Of a stretch of DNA of 64,000 nucleotides, positions 27,101 to 41,400 are shown piece after piece; the stretch's first letter is position 1; the number at the start of each line of letters is the position of its first letter. The notes below the pieces were generated by a model. It did not search any database. It worked only from the letters and a program-made list of their open reading frames with translations, and was not told the DNA's origin. Origin of the DNA: Primula veris (Eukaryota; Streptophyta; Magnoliopsida; Ericales; Primulaceae). The position numbers were made by a program, and so were the translations under genes. The stretch lies in the NCBI GenBank assembly GCA_963682055.1, contig OY821748.1, positions 28,794,661 through 28,858,660 of the forward strand. Reading direction: 5' to 3'.

Positions 27101-30100
27101 TTGAACTTGCTCACTTCATTTCTCATCCCTTTGAACAATATAGAAATCTTATTACGGATTTGGGCTGTGATGGCCTTTAATCCTACTTAATGAGATTTTC
27201 GACATCGATCTTGAACATGCTTATTTGCTTTCTCGTTCATTCAACTGCTCAATGTCAGAGTCTTAATAACGGTTCGGGCTGTGATGGCCTTTAATCCTAT
27301 TTAATGAGACTTTCGGCATTTGAACTTGCTCACTTCATTTCTCATCCCTTTGAACAATGTAGGAATCTTATTAAGTATTTGGGCTGTGATGGCCTTTAAT
27401 CCAACTTAATGAGATTTTCGACATCGATCTTGAACATGCTAACTTGCTTTCTCGTTCATTCAACTGCTCAATGTCAGAGTCTTATCAAGGGTTTGGGTTG
27501 TGATGGCCTTTAATCCCATCTAATGAGGTTTTCGGCATTTGAACTTGCTCACTTCATTTCTCATCCCTTCGAACAATGTAGGAATCTTATTAAGGATTTG
27601 GGCTGTGATGGCCTTTAATTCTACTTATTGAGATTTTTGACATCGATCTTGAACATGCTCACTTGCTTTCTCGTTCATTCAACTGCTCAATGTCAGAGTC
27701 TTATCAAGGGTTTGGGCTGTGATGGCCTTTAATCCCATTTAATGATATTTTCGGCATCGATGTTGAACTTGTGCACTTCTTTCTCATCCTTTTGTACAAT
27801 GTAGGAATCTTATTAAGTATTTGGGCTGTGATTGCCTTTAATCCTAATTTATGAGATTTTCAACATCAATCTTGAACATGCTCACTTGCTTTTTCGTTCA
27901 TTCAACTGCTCAAAGTTAGAGTCTTATCAAGGGTTTGGGCTGTGATGGCCTTTAATCCCATTTAATGAGACTTTCGGCATTTGAACTTGCTCACTTCATT
28001 TCTCATCCCTTTGAACAATATAGAAATCTTATTACGGATTTGGGCTGTTATGGCCTTTAATCCTACTTAATGAGATTTTCGACATCGATCTTGCACATGC
28101 TCACTTGCTTTCTCGTTCATTCAACTGCTCAATGTTAGAGTCTTATTAACGGTTTGGGCTGTGATGGCCTTTAATCCTATTTAATGAGACTTTCGGCATT
28201 TGAACTTGCTCACTTCATTTCTCATCCCTTTGAACAATGTAGAAATCTTATTAAGTATTTGGGCTGTGATGGCCTTTAATCCTACTTAATGAGATTTTCG
28301 ACATCGATCTTGCACATGCTCATTTGCTTTCTCGTTCATTCAACTGCTCAATGTCAGAGTCTTCTTAACGGTTTGGGCTGTGATGGCCTTTAATTCTATT
28401 TAATGAGACTTTCAGCATTTGAACTAGCTCACTTCATTTCTCATCCCTTTGAACAATGTAGGAATCTTATTAAGTATTTGAGTTGTGATGGCCTTTAATA
28501 CGACTTAATGAGATTTTCGACATCGACCTTGAACATGCTCACTTGCTTTCTCGTTCATTCAACTGCTCAATGTCAGAGTCTTATCAAGGGTTTGGGTTGT
28601 GATGGCCTTTAATCCCATCTAATGAGGTTTTCGGCATTTGAACTTGCTCACTTCATTTCTCATCCCTTCGAACAATGTAGGAATCTTATTAAGGATTTGG
28701 GTTGTGATGGCCTTTAATTCTACTTATTGAGATTTTTGACATCGATATTGAACATGCTCACTTGCTTTCTCGTTCATTCAACTGCTCAATGTCAGAGTCT
28801 TATCAAGGGTTTGGGCTGTGATGGCCTTTAATCCCATTTAATGATATTTTCGGCATCGATGTTGAACTTGTGCACTTCTTTCTCATCCTTTTGTACAATG
28901 TAGGAATCTTATTAAGTATTTGGGCTGTGATTGCCTTTAATCCTACTTTATGAGATTTTCAACATCAATCTTAAACATGCTCACTTGCTTTTTTGTTCAT
29001 TCAACTGCTCAAAGTTAGAGTCTTATCAAGGGTTTGGGCTGTGATGGCCTTTAATCCCATTTAATGAGACTTTCGGCATTTGAACTTGCTCACTTCATTT
29101 CTCATCCCTTTGAACAATATAGAAATCTTATTACGGATTTGGGCTGTGATGGACTTTAATCCTACTTAATGAGATTTTCGACATCGATCTTGAACATGCT
29201 CACTTGCTTTCTCGTTCATTCAACTGCTCAATGTCAGAGTCTTATTAACGGTTTGGGCTGTGATGGCCTTTAATCCTATTTAATGAGACTTTCGGCATTT
29301 GAACTTGCTCACTTCATTTCTCATCCCTTTGAACAATGTAGGAATCTTATTAAGTATTTGGGCTGTGATATCTTTTAATCCTACTTAATGAGATTTTCGA
29401 CATAGATCTTGAACATGGTCACTTGCTTTCTCGTTCATTCATCTGCTCAGTGTCAGAGTCTTATTAAGGGTTTGGGCTGTGATGGCCTTTAATCCTATTT
29501 AATGAGACTTTCAGCATTTGAACTTGTCACTTCATTTCTTATCCCTTTGAACAATGTAGGAATCTTATTAAGTATTTGGGCTGTGATGTCTTTTAATCCT
29601 ACTTAATGAGATTTTCGACATTGAACATGGTCACTTGCTTTCTCGTTCATTCAACTTCTCAATGTCAGAGTCTTATTAACGGTTTGGGCTGTGATGGCCT
29701 TTAATCCCATTTAATGAGGTTTTCGGCATCGATATTGAACTTGTTCACTTCTTTCTCATCCTTTTGAATAATGTAGGAATCTTATTAAGTATTTGGGCTA
29801 TGATTGCCTTTAATCCTACTTAATGAGATTTTCGACATCGATATTAAACATGCTCACTTGCTTTCTCGTTCATTCAACTGCTCAATGTCAGAATCTTATT
29901 AAGGGTTTGAGCTGTGATGGCCTTTAATCCTATTTAATGAGACTTTCGGCATTTGAACTTGCTCACTTCATTTCTCATCCCTTTGAACAATGTAGTAATC
30001 TTATTAAATATTTGGGCTGTGATGGCCTTTAATCCTACTTAATGATATTTTCGACATCGATCTTGAACATGCGCACTTGCTTTCTCGTTCATTCAACTGC

Positions 30101-30280
30101 TCAATGTCAGAGTCTTATCAAGGGTTTGGGCTGTGATGGCCTTTAATCCCATTTAATGAGGTTTTCGGCATCGATATTGAACTTGTTCACTTCTTTCTCA
30201 TCCTTTTGAACAATGTAGTAATCTTATTAAGGATTTGGGATGTGATGGTCTTTAATCATTACCTAATGAGATTTTCGACA
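18150..30280. repeat. 12-kb segment duplicated at offset 17,653 (copy 1)
   Basis: Matches about 35.80-47.94 kb at a constant offset of 17,653 bp. Landmarks are GAACAAGCTCAC (18331/35984), GATGACTTTTAATC (18827/36480), TTAATGTTTTGGGC (19136/36789), CTCACTTAATTTCTC (21943/39596), GACTTTTTACATTTG (27090/44743) and CATCGATATTAAAC (about 29835/47488). In the stretches compared by eye only a few substitutions appear over several kilobases, implying a recent event or strong homogenisation. Boundaries are approximate because flanking monomers are also similar. Confidence 0.85.
25561..28857. repeat. 1,099-bp higher-order repeat, three consecutive copies
   Basis: The long-B marker GATGTTGAACTTGTGCAC starts at 25561, 26660, 27759 and 28858, exactly 1,099 bp apart each time. 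Within each interval the same order of about ten monomers recurs, including the CpG-poor A variant (TTTTCAACATCAATC), then B units with CTCTTTGAACAA or CAATATAGAAATC, then a B with CCCTTCGAAC. This is a decameric (five-dimer) higher-order repeat. The same spacing is seen at 1455-2554, 5950-7049, 13282-14381, 22262-23361, 33452-34551, 43214-44313-45412-46511, 48711-49810-50909 and 54088-55187. Confidence 0.9.
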
Positions 30281-32660
30281 TCGATCTTGAACAAGCTCAC
30301 TTGCTTTCTCGTTCATTCATCTGCTCAATGTCAGAGTCTTATTAAGGGTTTGGGCTGTGATGGCCTTTAATCCTATTTAATGAGACTTTCAGCATTTGAA
30401 CTTATCACTTCATTTCTCATCCCTTTGAACAATGTAGGAATCTTATTAAGGGTTTGGGCTGTGATGGCCTTTAATCCTATTTAATAAGACTTTCGGCATT
30501 TGAACTTGCTCACTTCATTTCTCATCCCTTTGAACAATATAGAAATCTTATTACGGATTTGGGCTGTGATAGACTTTAATCCTACTTAATGAGATTTTCG
30601 ACATCGATCTTGAACATGCTCACTTGCTTTCTCGTTCATTCAACTGCTCAATGTCAGAGTCTTATTAACGGTTTGGGCTGTGATGGCCTTTAATCCTATT
30701 TAATGAGACTTTCGGCATTTGAACTTGCTCACTTCAATTCTCATCCCTTTGAACAATGTAGAAATCTTATTAAGTATTTGGGCTGTGATGACTTTTAATC
30801 CTACTTAATGAGATTTTCGACATAGATCTTGAACATGGTCACTTGCTTTCTCGTTCATTCATCTGCTCAGTGTCAGAATCTTATTAAGGGTTTGGTCTGT
30901 GATGGCCTTTAATCCTATTTAATTAGACTTTCAGCATTTGAACTTGTCACTTCATTTCTTATCCCTTTCAACAATGTAGGAATCTTATTAAGTATTTGGG
31001 CTGTGATGTCTTTTAATCCTACTTAATGAGATTTTCGACATTGAACATGGTCACTTGCTTTCTCGTTCATTAAACTTCTCAATGTCAGAGTCTTATTAAT
31101 GTTTTGGGCTGTGATGGCCTTCAATCCCATTTAATGAGGTTTCGGCATCGATATTGAACTTGTTCACTTCTTTCTCATCCTTTTGAATAATGTAGGAATC
31201 TTATTAAGTATTCGGGCTATGATTGCCTTTAATCCTACTTAATGAGATTTTCGACATCGATCTTAAACATGCTCACTTGCTTTCTCGTTCATTCAACTGC
31301 TCAATGTTAGAGTCTTATTAAGGGTTTGAGCTGTGATGGCCTTTAATCCTATTTAATGAGACTTTCGGCATTTGAACTTGCTCACTTCATTTCTCATCCC
31401 TTTGAACAATGTAGTAATCTTATTAAATATTTGGGCTGTGATGGCCTTTAATCCTACTTAACGATATTTTCGACATCGATCTTGAACATGCGCACTTGCT
31501 TTCTCGTTCATTCAACTGCTCAATGTCAGAGTCTTATCAAGGGTTTGGGCTGTGATGGCCTTTAATCCCATTTAATGAGGTTTTTGGCATCGATATTGAA
31601 CTTGTTCACTTCTTTCTCATCCTTTTGAACAATGTAGTAATCTTATTAAGGATTTGGGCTGTGATGGTCTTTAATCATTACCTAATGAGATTTTCGACAT
31701 CGATCTTGAACATGCTCACTTGCTTTCTCGTTCATTCAACTGCTCAATGTCAGAGTCTTATTAAGGATTTGGGCTGTGATAGCCTTTAATCCTATTTAAT
31801 GAGACTTTCGGCATTTGAACTTGCTCACTTCATTTCTCATCCCTTTGAACAATGTAGGAATCTTATTAAGGGTTTGGGCTGTGATGGCCTTTAATCCTAT
31901 TTAATAAGACTTTCGACATTTGAACTTGCTCACTTCATTTCTCATCCCTTTGAACAATATAGAAATCTTATTACGGATTTGGGCTGTGATGGACTTTAAT
32001 CCTACTTAATGAGATTTTCGACATCGATCTTGAACATGCTCACTTGCTTTCTCGTTCATTCAACTGCTCAATGTCAGAGTCTTATTAACAGTTTGGGCTG
32101 TGATGGCCTTTAATCCTATTTAATGAGACTTTCGGCATTTGAACTTGCTCACTTCATTTCTCATCCCTTTGAACAATGTAGGAATCTTATTAAGTATTTG
32201 GGCTGTGATGTCTTTTAATCCTACTTAATGAGATTTTCGACATAGATCTTGAACATGGTCACTTGCTTTCTCGTTCATTCATCTGCTCAGTGTCAGAGTC
32301 TTATTAAGGGTTTGGGCTGTGATGGCCTTTAATCCTATTTAATGAGACTTTCAGCATTTGAACTTGTCACTTCATTTCTTATCCCTTTGAACAATGTAGG
32401 AATCTTATTAAGTATTTGGGCTGTGATGTCTTTTAATCCTACTTAATGAGATTTTCGACATTAAACATGGTCACTTGCTTTCTCGTTCATTCAACTTCTC
32501 AATGTCAGAGTCTTATTAACGGTTTGGGCTGTGATGGCCTTTAATCCCATTTAATGAGGTTTTCGGCATCGATATTGAACTTGTTCACTTCTTTCTCATC
32601 CTTTTGAACAATGTAGTAATCTTATTAAGGATTTGGGCTGTGATGGTCTTTAATCATTAC
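26970..32660. repeat. 5,693-bp tandem duplication, unit 1
   Basis: This unit is followed directly by a copy of itself. Landmarks at offset 5,693 include GACTTTTTACATTTG (27090/32783), TCTTGCACATGCTCATTTG (28308/34001), GACATAGATCTTG (about 29400/35093), GATGACTTTTAATC (30787/36480) and the AACAGTTTGGGC monomer (about 32090/37783). Homology starts and stops at the same monomer type (CATCTGCTC followed by GGGTTTTGGC), as expected for unequal crossover between misaligned sister arrays. Confidence 0.85.
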
Positions 32661-35600
32661 CTAATGAGATTTTCGACATCGATCTTGAACATGCTCACTT
32701 GCTTTCTCGTTCATTCATCTGCTCAATGTCAGAGTCTTATTAAGGGTTTTGGCTGTGATGGCCTTTAATCCCATTTAATGAGACTTTTTACATTTGAACT
32801 TGCTCACTTCATTTCTCATCCCTTTGAACAATATAGAAATCTTATTACGGATTTGGGCTGTGATGGCCTTTAATCCTACTTAATGAGATTTTCGACATCG
32901 ATCTTGAACATGCTTATTTGCTTTCTCGTTCATTCAACTGCTCAATGTCAGAGTCTTAATAACGGTTCGGGCTGTGATGGCCTTTAATCCTATTTAATGA
33001 GACTTTCGGCATTTGAACTTGCTCACTTCATTTCTCATCCCTTTGAACAATGTAGGAATCTTATTAAGTATTTGGGCTGTGATGGCCTTTAATCCGACTT
33101 AATGAGATTTTCGACATCGATCTTGAACATGCTAACTTGCTTTCTCGTTCATTCAACTGCTCAATGTCAGAGTCTTATCAAGGGTTTGGGTTGTGATGGC
33201 CTTTAATCCCATCTAATGAGGTTTTCGGGATTTGAACTTGCTCACTTCATTTCTCATCCCTTCGAACAATGTAGGAATCTTATTAAGGATTTGGGCTGTG
33301 ATGGCCTTTAATTCTACTTATTGAGATTTTTGACATCGATCTTGAACATGCTCACTTGCTTTCTCGTTCATTCAACTGCTCAATGTCAGAGTCTTATCAA
33401 GGGTTTGGGCTGTGATGGCCTTTAATCCCATTTAATGATATTTTCGGCATCGATGTTGAACTTGTGCACTTCTTTCTCATCCTTTTGTACAATGTAGGAA
33501 TCTTATTAAGTATTTGGGCTGTGATTGCCTTTAATCCTAATTTATGAGATTTTCAACATCAATCTTGAACATGCTCACTTGCTTTTTCGTTCATTCAACT
33601 GCTCAAAGTTAGAGTCTTATCAAGGGTTTGGGCTGTGATGGCCTTTAATCCCATTTAATGAGACTTTCGGCATTTGAACTTGCTCACTTCATTTCTCATC
33701 CCTTTGAACAATATAGAAATCTTATTACGGATTTGGGCTGTTATGGCCTTTAATCCTACTTAATGAGATTTTCGACATCGATCTTGCACATGCTCACTTG
33801 CTTTCTCGTTCATTCAACTGCTCAATGTTAGAGTCTTATTAACGGTTTGGGCTGTGATGGCCTTTAATCCTATTTAATGAGACTTTCGGCATTTGAACTT
33901 GCTCACTTCATTTCTCATCCCTTTGAACAATGTAGAAATCTTATTAAGTATTTGGGCTGTGATGGCCTTTAATCCTACTTAATGAGATTTTGGACATCGA
34001 TCTTGCACATGCTCATTTGCTTTCTCGTTCATTCAACTGCTCAATGTCAGAGTCTTCTTAACGGTTTGGGCTGTGATGGCCTTTAATTCTATTTAATGAG
34101 ACTTTCAGCATTTGAACTAGCTCACTTCATTTCTCATCCCTTTGAACAATGTAGGAATCTTATTAAGTATTTGAGCTGTGATGGCCTTTAATACGACTTA
34201 ATGAGATTTTCGACATCGACCTTGAACATGCTCACTTGCTTTCTCGTTCATTCAACTGCTCAATGTCAGAGTCTTATCAAGGGTTTGGGTTGTGATGGCC
34301 TTTAATCCCATCTAATGAGGTTTTCGGCATTTGAACTTGCTCACTTCATTTCTCATCCCTTCGAACAATGTAGGAATCTTATTAAGGATTTGGGTTGTGA
34401 TGGCCTTTAATTCTACTTATTGAGATTTTTGACATCGATATTGAACATGCTCACTTGCTTTCTCGTTCATTCAACTGCTCAATGTCAGAGTCTTATCAAG
34501 GGTTTGGGCTGTGATGGCCTTTAATCCCATTTAATGATATTTTCGGCATCGATGTTGAACTTGTGCACTTCTTTCTCATCCTTTTGTACAATGTAGGAAT
34601 CTTATTAAGTATTTGGGCTGTGATTGCCTTTAATCCTACTTTATGAGATTTTCAACATCAATCTTGAACATGCTCACTTGCTTTTTTGTTCATTCAACTG
34701 CTCAAAGTTAGAGTCTTATCAAGGGTTTGGGCTGTGATGGCCTTTAATCCCATTTAATGAGACTTTCGGCATTTGAACTTGCTCACTTCATTTCTCATCC
34801 CTTTGAACAATATAGAAATCTTATTACGGATTTGGGCTGTGATGGACTTTAATCCTACTTAATGAGATTTTCGACATCTATCTTGAACATGCTCACTTGC
34901 TTTCTCGTTCATTCAACTGCTCAATGTCAGAGTCTTATTAACGGTTTGGGCTGTGATGGCCTTTAATCCTATTTAATGAGACTTTCGGCATTTGAACTTG
35001 CTCACTTCATTTCTCATCCCTTTGAACAATGTAGGAATCTTATTAAGTATTTGGGCTGTGATGTCTTTTAATCCTACTTAATGAGATTTTCGACATAGAT
35101 CTTGAACATGGTCACTTGCTTTCTCGTTCATTCATCTGCTCAGTGTCAGAGTCTTATTAAGGGTTTGGGCTGTGATGGCCTTTAATCCTATTTAATGAGA
35201 CTTTCAGCATTTGAACTTGTCACTTCATTTCTTATCCCTTTGAACAATGTAGGAATCTTATTAAGTATTTGGGCTGTGATGTCTTTTAATCCTACTTAAT
35301 GAGATTTTCGACATTGAACATGGTCACTTGCTTTCTCGTTCATTCAACTTCTCAATGTCAGAGTCTTATTAACGGTTTGGGCTGTGATGGCCTTTAATCC
35401 CATTTAATGAGGTTTTCGGCATCGATATTGAACTTGTTCACTTCTTTCTCATCCTTTTGAATAATGTAGGAATCTTATTAAGTATTTGGGCTATGATTGC
35501 CTTTAATCCTACTTAATGAGATTTTCGACATCGATATTAAACATGCTCACTTGCTTTCTCGTTCATTCAACTGCTCAATGTCAGAATCTTATTAAGGGTT

Positions 35601-38400
35601 TGAGCTGTGATGGCCTTTAATCCTATTTAATGAGACTTTCGGCATTTGAACTTGCTCACTTCATTTCTCATCCCTTTGAACAATGTAGTAATCTTATTAA
35701 ATATTTGGGCTGTGATGGCCTTTAATCCTACTTAATGATATTTTCGACATCGATCTTGAACATGCGCACTTGATTTCTCGTTCATTCAACTGCTCAATGT
35801 CAGAGTCTTATCAAGGGTTTGGGCTGTGATGGCCTTTAATCCCATTTAATGAGGTTTTCGGCATCGATATTGAACTTGTTCACTTCTTTCTCATCCTTTT
35901 GAACAATGTAGTAATCTTATTAAGGATTTGGGATGTGATGGTCTTTAATCATTACCTAATGAGATTTTCGACATCGATCTTGAACAAGCTCACTTGCTTT
36001 CTCGTTCATTCATCTGCTCAATGTCAGAGTCTTATTAAGGGTTTGGGCTGTGATGGCCTTTAATCCTAGTTAATGAGACTTTCAGCATTTGAACTTATCA
36101 CTTCATTTCTCATCCCTTTGAACAATGTAGGAATCTTATTAAGGGTTTGGGCTGTGATGGCCTTTAATCCTATTTAATAAGACTTTCGGCATTTGAACTT
36201 GCTCACTTCATTTCTCATCCCTTTGAACAATATAGAAATCTTATTACGGATTTGGGCTGTGATAGACTTTAATCCTACTTAATGAGATTTTCGACATCGA
36301 TCTTGAACATGCTCACTTGCTTTCTCGTTCATTCAACTGCTCAATGTCAGAGTCTTATTAACGGTTTGGGCTGTGATGGCCTTTAATCCTATTTAATGAG
36401 ACTTTCGGCATTTGAACTTGCTCACTTCAATTCTCATCCCTTTGAACAATGTAGAAATCTTATTAAGTATTTGGGCTGTGATGACTTTTAATCCTACTTA
36501 ATGAGATTTTCGACATAGATCTTGAACATGGTCACTTGCTTTCTCGTTCATTCATCTGCTCAGTGTCAGAATCTTATTAAGGGTTTGGTCTGTGATGGCC
36601 TTTAATCCTATTTAATTAGACTTTCAGCATTTGAACTTGTCACTTCATTTCTTATCCCTTTCAACAATGTAGGAATCTTATTAAGTATTTGGGCTGTGAT
36701 GTCTTTTAATCCTACTTAATGAGATTTTCGACATTGAACATGGTCACTTGCTTTCTCGTTCATTCAACTTCTCAATGTCAGAGTCTTATTAATGTTTTGG
36801 GCTGTGATGGCCTTCAATCCCATTTAATGAGGTTTCGGCATCGATATTGAACTTGTTCACTTCTTTCTCATCCTTTTGAATAATGTAGGAATCTTATTAA
36901 GTATTCGGGCTATGATTGCCTTTAATCCTACTTAATGAGATTTTCGACATCGATCTTAAACATGCTCACTTGCTTTCTCGTTCATTCAACTGCTCAATGT
37001 TAGAGTCTTATTAAGGGTTTGAGCTGTGATGGCCTTTAATCCTATTTAATGAGACTTTCGGCATTTGAACTTGCTCACTTCATTTCTCATCCCTTTGAAC
37101 AATGTAGTAATCTTATTAAATATTTGGGCTGTGATGGCCTTTAATCCTACTTAACGATATTTTCGACATCGATCTTGAACATGCGCACTTGCTTTCTCGT
37201 TCATTCAACTGCTCAATGTCAGAGTCTTATCAAGGGTTTGGGCTGTGATGGCCTTTAATCCCATTTAATGAGGTTTTTGGCATCGATATTGAACTTGTTC
37301 ACTTCTTTCTCATCCTTTTGAACAATGTAGTAATCTTATTAAGGATTTGGGCTGTGATGGTCTTTAATCATTACCTAATGAGATTTTCGACATCGATCTT
37401 GAACATGCTCACTTGCTTTCTCGTTCATTCAACTGCTCAATGTCAGAGTCTTATTAAGGATTTGGGCTGTGATAGCCTTTAATCCTATTTAATGAGACTT
37501 TCGGCATTTGAACTTGCTCACTTCATTTCTCATCCCTTTGAACAATGTAGGAATCTTATTAAGGGTTTGGGCTGTGATGGCCTTTAATCCTATTTAATAA
37601 GACTTTCGGCATTTGAACTTGCTCACTTCATTTCTCATCCCTTTGAACAATATAGAAATCTTATTACGGATTTGGGCTGTGATGGACTTTAATCCTACTT
37701 AATGAGATTTTCGACATCGATCTTGAACATGCTCACTTGCTTTCTCGTTCATTCAACTGCTCAATGTCAGAGTCTTATTAACAGTTTGGGCTGTGATGGC
37801 CTTTAATCCTATTTAATGAGACTTTCGGCATTTGAACTTGCTCACTTCATTTCTCATCCCTTTGAACAATGTAGGAATCTTATTAAGTATTTGGGCTGTG
37901 ATGTCTTTTAATCCTACTTAATGAGATTTTCGACATAGATCTTGAACATGGTCACTTGCTTTCTCGTTCATTCATCTGCTCAGTGTCAGAGTCTTATTAA
38001 GGGTTTGGGCTGTGATGGCCTTTAATCCTATTTAATGAGACTTTCAGCATTTGAACTTGTCACTTCATTTCTTATCCCTTTGAACAATGTAGGAATCTTA
38101 TTAAGTATTTGGGCTGTGATGTCTTTTAATCCTACTTAATGAGATTTTCGACATTGAACATGGTCACTTGCTTTCTCGTTCATTCAACTTCTCAATGTCA
38201 GAGTCTTATTAACGGTTTGGGCTGTGATGGCCTTTAATCCCATTTAATGAGGTTTTCGGCATCGATATTGAACTTGTTCACTTCTTTCTCATCCTTTTGA
38301 ACAATGTAGTAATCTTATTAAGGATTTGGGCTGTGATGGTCTTTAATCATTACCTAATGAGATTTTCGACATCGATCTTGAACATGCTCACTTGCTTTCT
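32661..38400. repeat. 5,693-bp tandem duplication, unit 2
   Basis: Immediate second copy of 26.97-32.66 kb. Private changes include TTTTGGACATCG at about 33989 and GACATCTATCTTG at about 34872. The copy ends at about 38.4 kb, where the following monomers switch to the order seen after 20.7 kb. Confidence 0.85.
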
Positions 38401-41400
38401 CGTTCATTCAACTGCTCAATGTCAGAGTCTTATTAAGGATTTGGGCTGTGATAGCCTTTAATCCTATTTAATGAGACTTTCGGCATTTGAACTTGCTCAT
38501 TTCATTTCTCATCCCTTTGAACAATGTAGGAATCTTATTAAGGGTTTGGGCTGTGATGGCCTTTAATCCTATTTAATAAGACTTTCGGCATTTGAACTTG
38601 CTCACTTCATTTCTCATCCCTTTGAACAATATAGAAATCTTATTACGGATTTGGGCTGTGATGGACTTTAATCCTACTTAATGAGATTTTCGACATCGAT
38701 CTTGAACATGCTCACTTGCTTTCTCGTTCATTCAACTGCTCAATGTCAGAGTCTTATTAACGGTTTGGGCTGTGATGGCCTTTAATCCAATTTAATGAGA
38801 CTTTCGGCATTTGAACTTGCTCACTTCATTTCTCATCCCTTTGAACAATGTAGGAATCTTATTAAGTATTTGGGCTGTGATGTCTTTTAATCCTACTTAA
38901 TGAGATTTTCGACATAGATCTTGAACATGGTCACTTGCTTTCTCGTTCATTCATCTGCTCAGTGTCAGAGTCTTATTAAGGGTTTGGGCTGTGATGGCCT
39001 TTAATCCCATTTAATGAGGTTTTCGGCATCGATATTGAACTTGTTCCCTTCTTTCTCATCCTTTTGAACAATGTAGTAATCTTATTAAGGATTTGGGATG
39101 TGATGGTCTTTAATCATTACCTAATGAGATTTTCGACATCGATCTTGAACATGCTCACTTGCTTTCTCGTTCATTCATCTGCTCAATGTCAGAGTCTTAT
39201 TAAGGGTTTTGGCTGTGATGGCCTTTAATCCCATTTAATGAGACTTTCGGCATTTGAACTTGCTCACTTCATTTCTCATCCCTTTGAACAATATAGAAAT
39301 CTTATTACGGATTTGGGCTGTGATGGCCTTTAATCCTACTTAACGAGATTTTCGACATCGATCTTGAACATGCGCACTTGCTTTCTCATTCATTCAACTG
39401 CTCAATGTCAGAGTCTTATCAAGGGTTTGGGCTGTGATGGCATTTAATCCCATTTAATGAGGTTTTCGGCATCGATATTGAACTTGTTCACTTCTTTCTC
39501 ATCCTTTTGAACAATGTAGTAATCTTATTAAGGATTTGGGCTATGATTGTCTTTAATCCTACTTAATGAGATTTTCGACATCGATCTTGAACATGCTCAC
39601 TTAATTTCTCGTTCATTCAACTACTCAATGTCAGAGTCTTGTTAAGGGTTTGGGCTGTGATGGCCTTTAATCTTATTTAATGAAACTTTTGCATTTGAAC
39701 TTGCTCACTTCATTTCTCATCCCTTCGAACAATGTAGGAATCTTATTAAGTATTTGGGCTGTGATGGCCTTTAATCCTACTTAATGAGATTTTCGACATC
39801 GATCTTGAACATGCTCACTTGCTTTCTCGTTCATTCAACTGCTCAATGTCAGAGTCTTATCAAGGGTTTGGGCTGTGATGGCCTTTAATCCCATTTAATG
39901 ATATTTTCGGCATCGATATTGAACTTGTGCACTTCTTTCTCATCCTTTTGTACAATGTAGGAATCTTATTAAGTATTTGGGCTGTGATTGCCTTTAATCA
40001 TACTTTATGAGATTTTCAACATCAATCTTGAACATGCTCACTTGCTTTTTCGTTCATTCAACTGCTCAAAGTTAGAGTCTTAACAAGGGTTTGGGCTGTG
40101 ATGACCTTTAATCCCATTTAATGAGACTTTCGGCATTTGAACTTGCTCACTTCATTTCTCATCTCTTTGAACAATTTAGGAATCTTATTACGGATTTGGG
40201 CTGTTATGGCCTTTAATCCTACTTAATGAGATTTTCGACATCGATCTTGAACATGCTCACTTGCTTTCTCGTTCATTCATCTGCTCAATGTCAGAGTCTT
40301 ATTAAGGGTTTTGGCTGTGATGGCATTTAATCCCATTTAATGAGACTTTCGACATTTGAACTTGCTCACTTCATTTCTCATCCCTTTGAACAATATAGAA
40401 ATCTTATTACGGATTTGGGCTGTGATGGCCTATAATCCTACTTAATGAGATTTTCGACATCGATCTTGCACATGCTCATTTGCTTTCTCGTTCATTCAAC
40501 TGCTCAATGTCAGAGTCTTCTTAACGGTTTGGGCTGTGATGGCCTTTAATTCTATTTAATGAGACTTTCAGCATTTGAACTAGCTCACTTCATTTCTCAT
40601 CCCTTTGAACAATGTAGGAATCTTATTAAGTATTTGGGCTGTGATGGCCTTTAATACGACTTAATGAGATTTTCGACATCGACCTTGAACATGCTCACTT
40701 GCTTTCTCGTTCATTCAACTGCTCAATGTCAGAGTCTTATCAAGGGTTTGGGTTGTGATGGCCTTTAATCCCATCTAATGAGGTTTTCGGCATTTGAACT
40801 TGCTCACTTCATTTCTCATCCCTTCGAACAATGTAGGAATCTTATTAAGGATTTGGGTTGTGATGGCCTTTAATTCTACTTATTGAGATTTTTGACATCG
40901 ATATTGAACATGCTCACTTGCTTTCTCGTTCATTAAACTGCTCAATGTCAGAGTCTTATCAAGGGTTTGGGCTGTGATGGCCTTTAATCCCATTTAATGA
41001 TATTTTCGGCATCGATGTTGAACTTGTGCACTTCTTTCTCATCCTTTTGTACAATGTAGGAATCTTATTAAGTATTTGGGCTGTGATTGCCTTTAATCCT
41101 ACTTTATGAGATTTTCAACATCAATCTTGAACATGCTCACTTGCTTTTTTGTTCATTCAACTGCTCAAAGTTAGAGTCTTATCAAGGGTTTGGGCTGTGA
41201 TGGCCTTTAATCCCATTTAATGAGACTTTCGGCATTTGAACTTGCTCACTTCATTTCTCATCCCTTTGAACAATATAGAAATCTTATTACGGATTTGGGC
41301 TGTGATGGACTTTAATCCTACTTAATGAGATTTTCGACATCGATCTTGAACATGCTCACTTGCTTTCTCGTTCATTCAACTGCTCAATGTCAGAGTCTTA

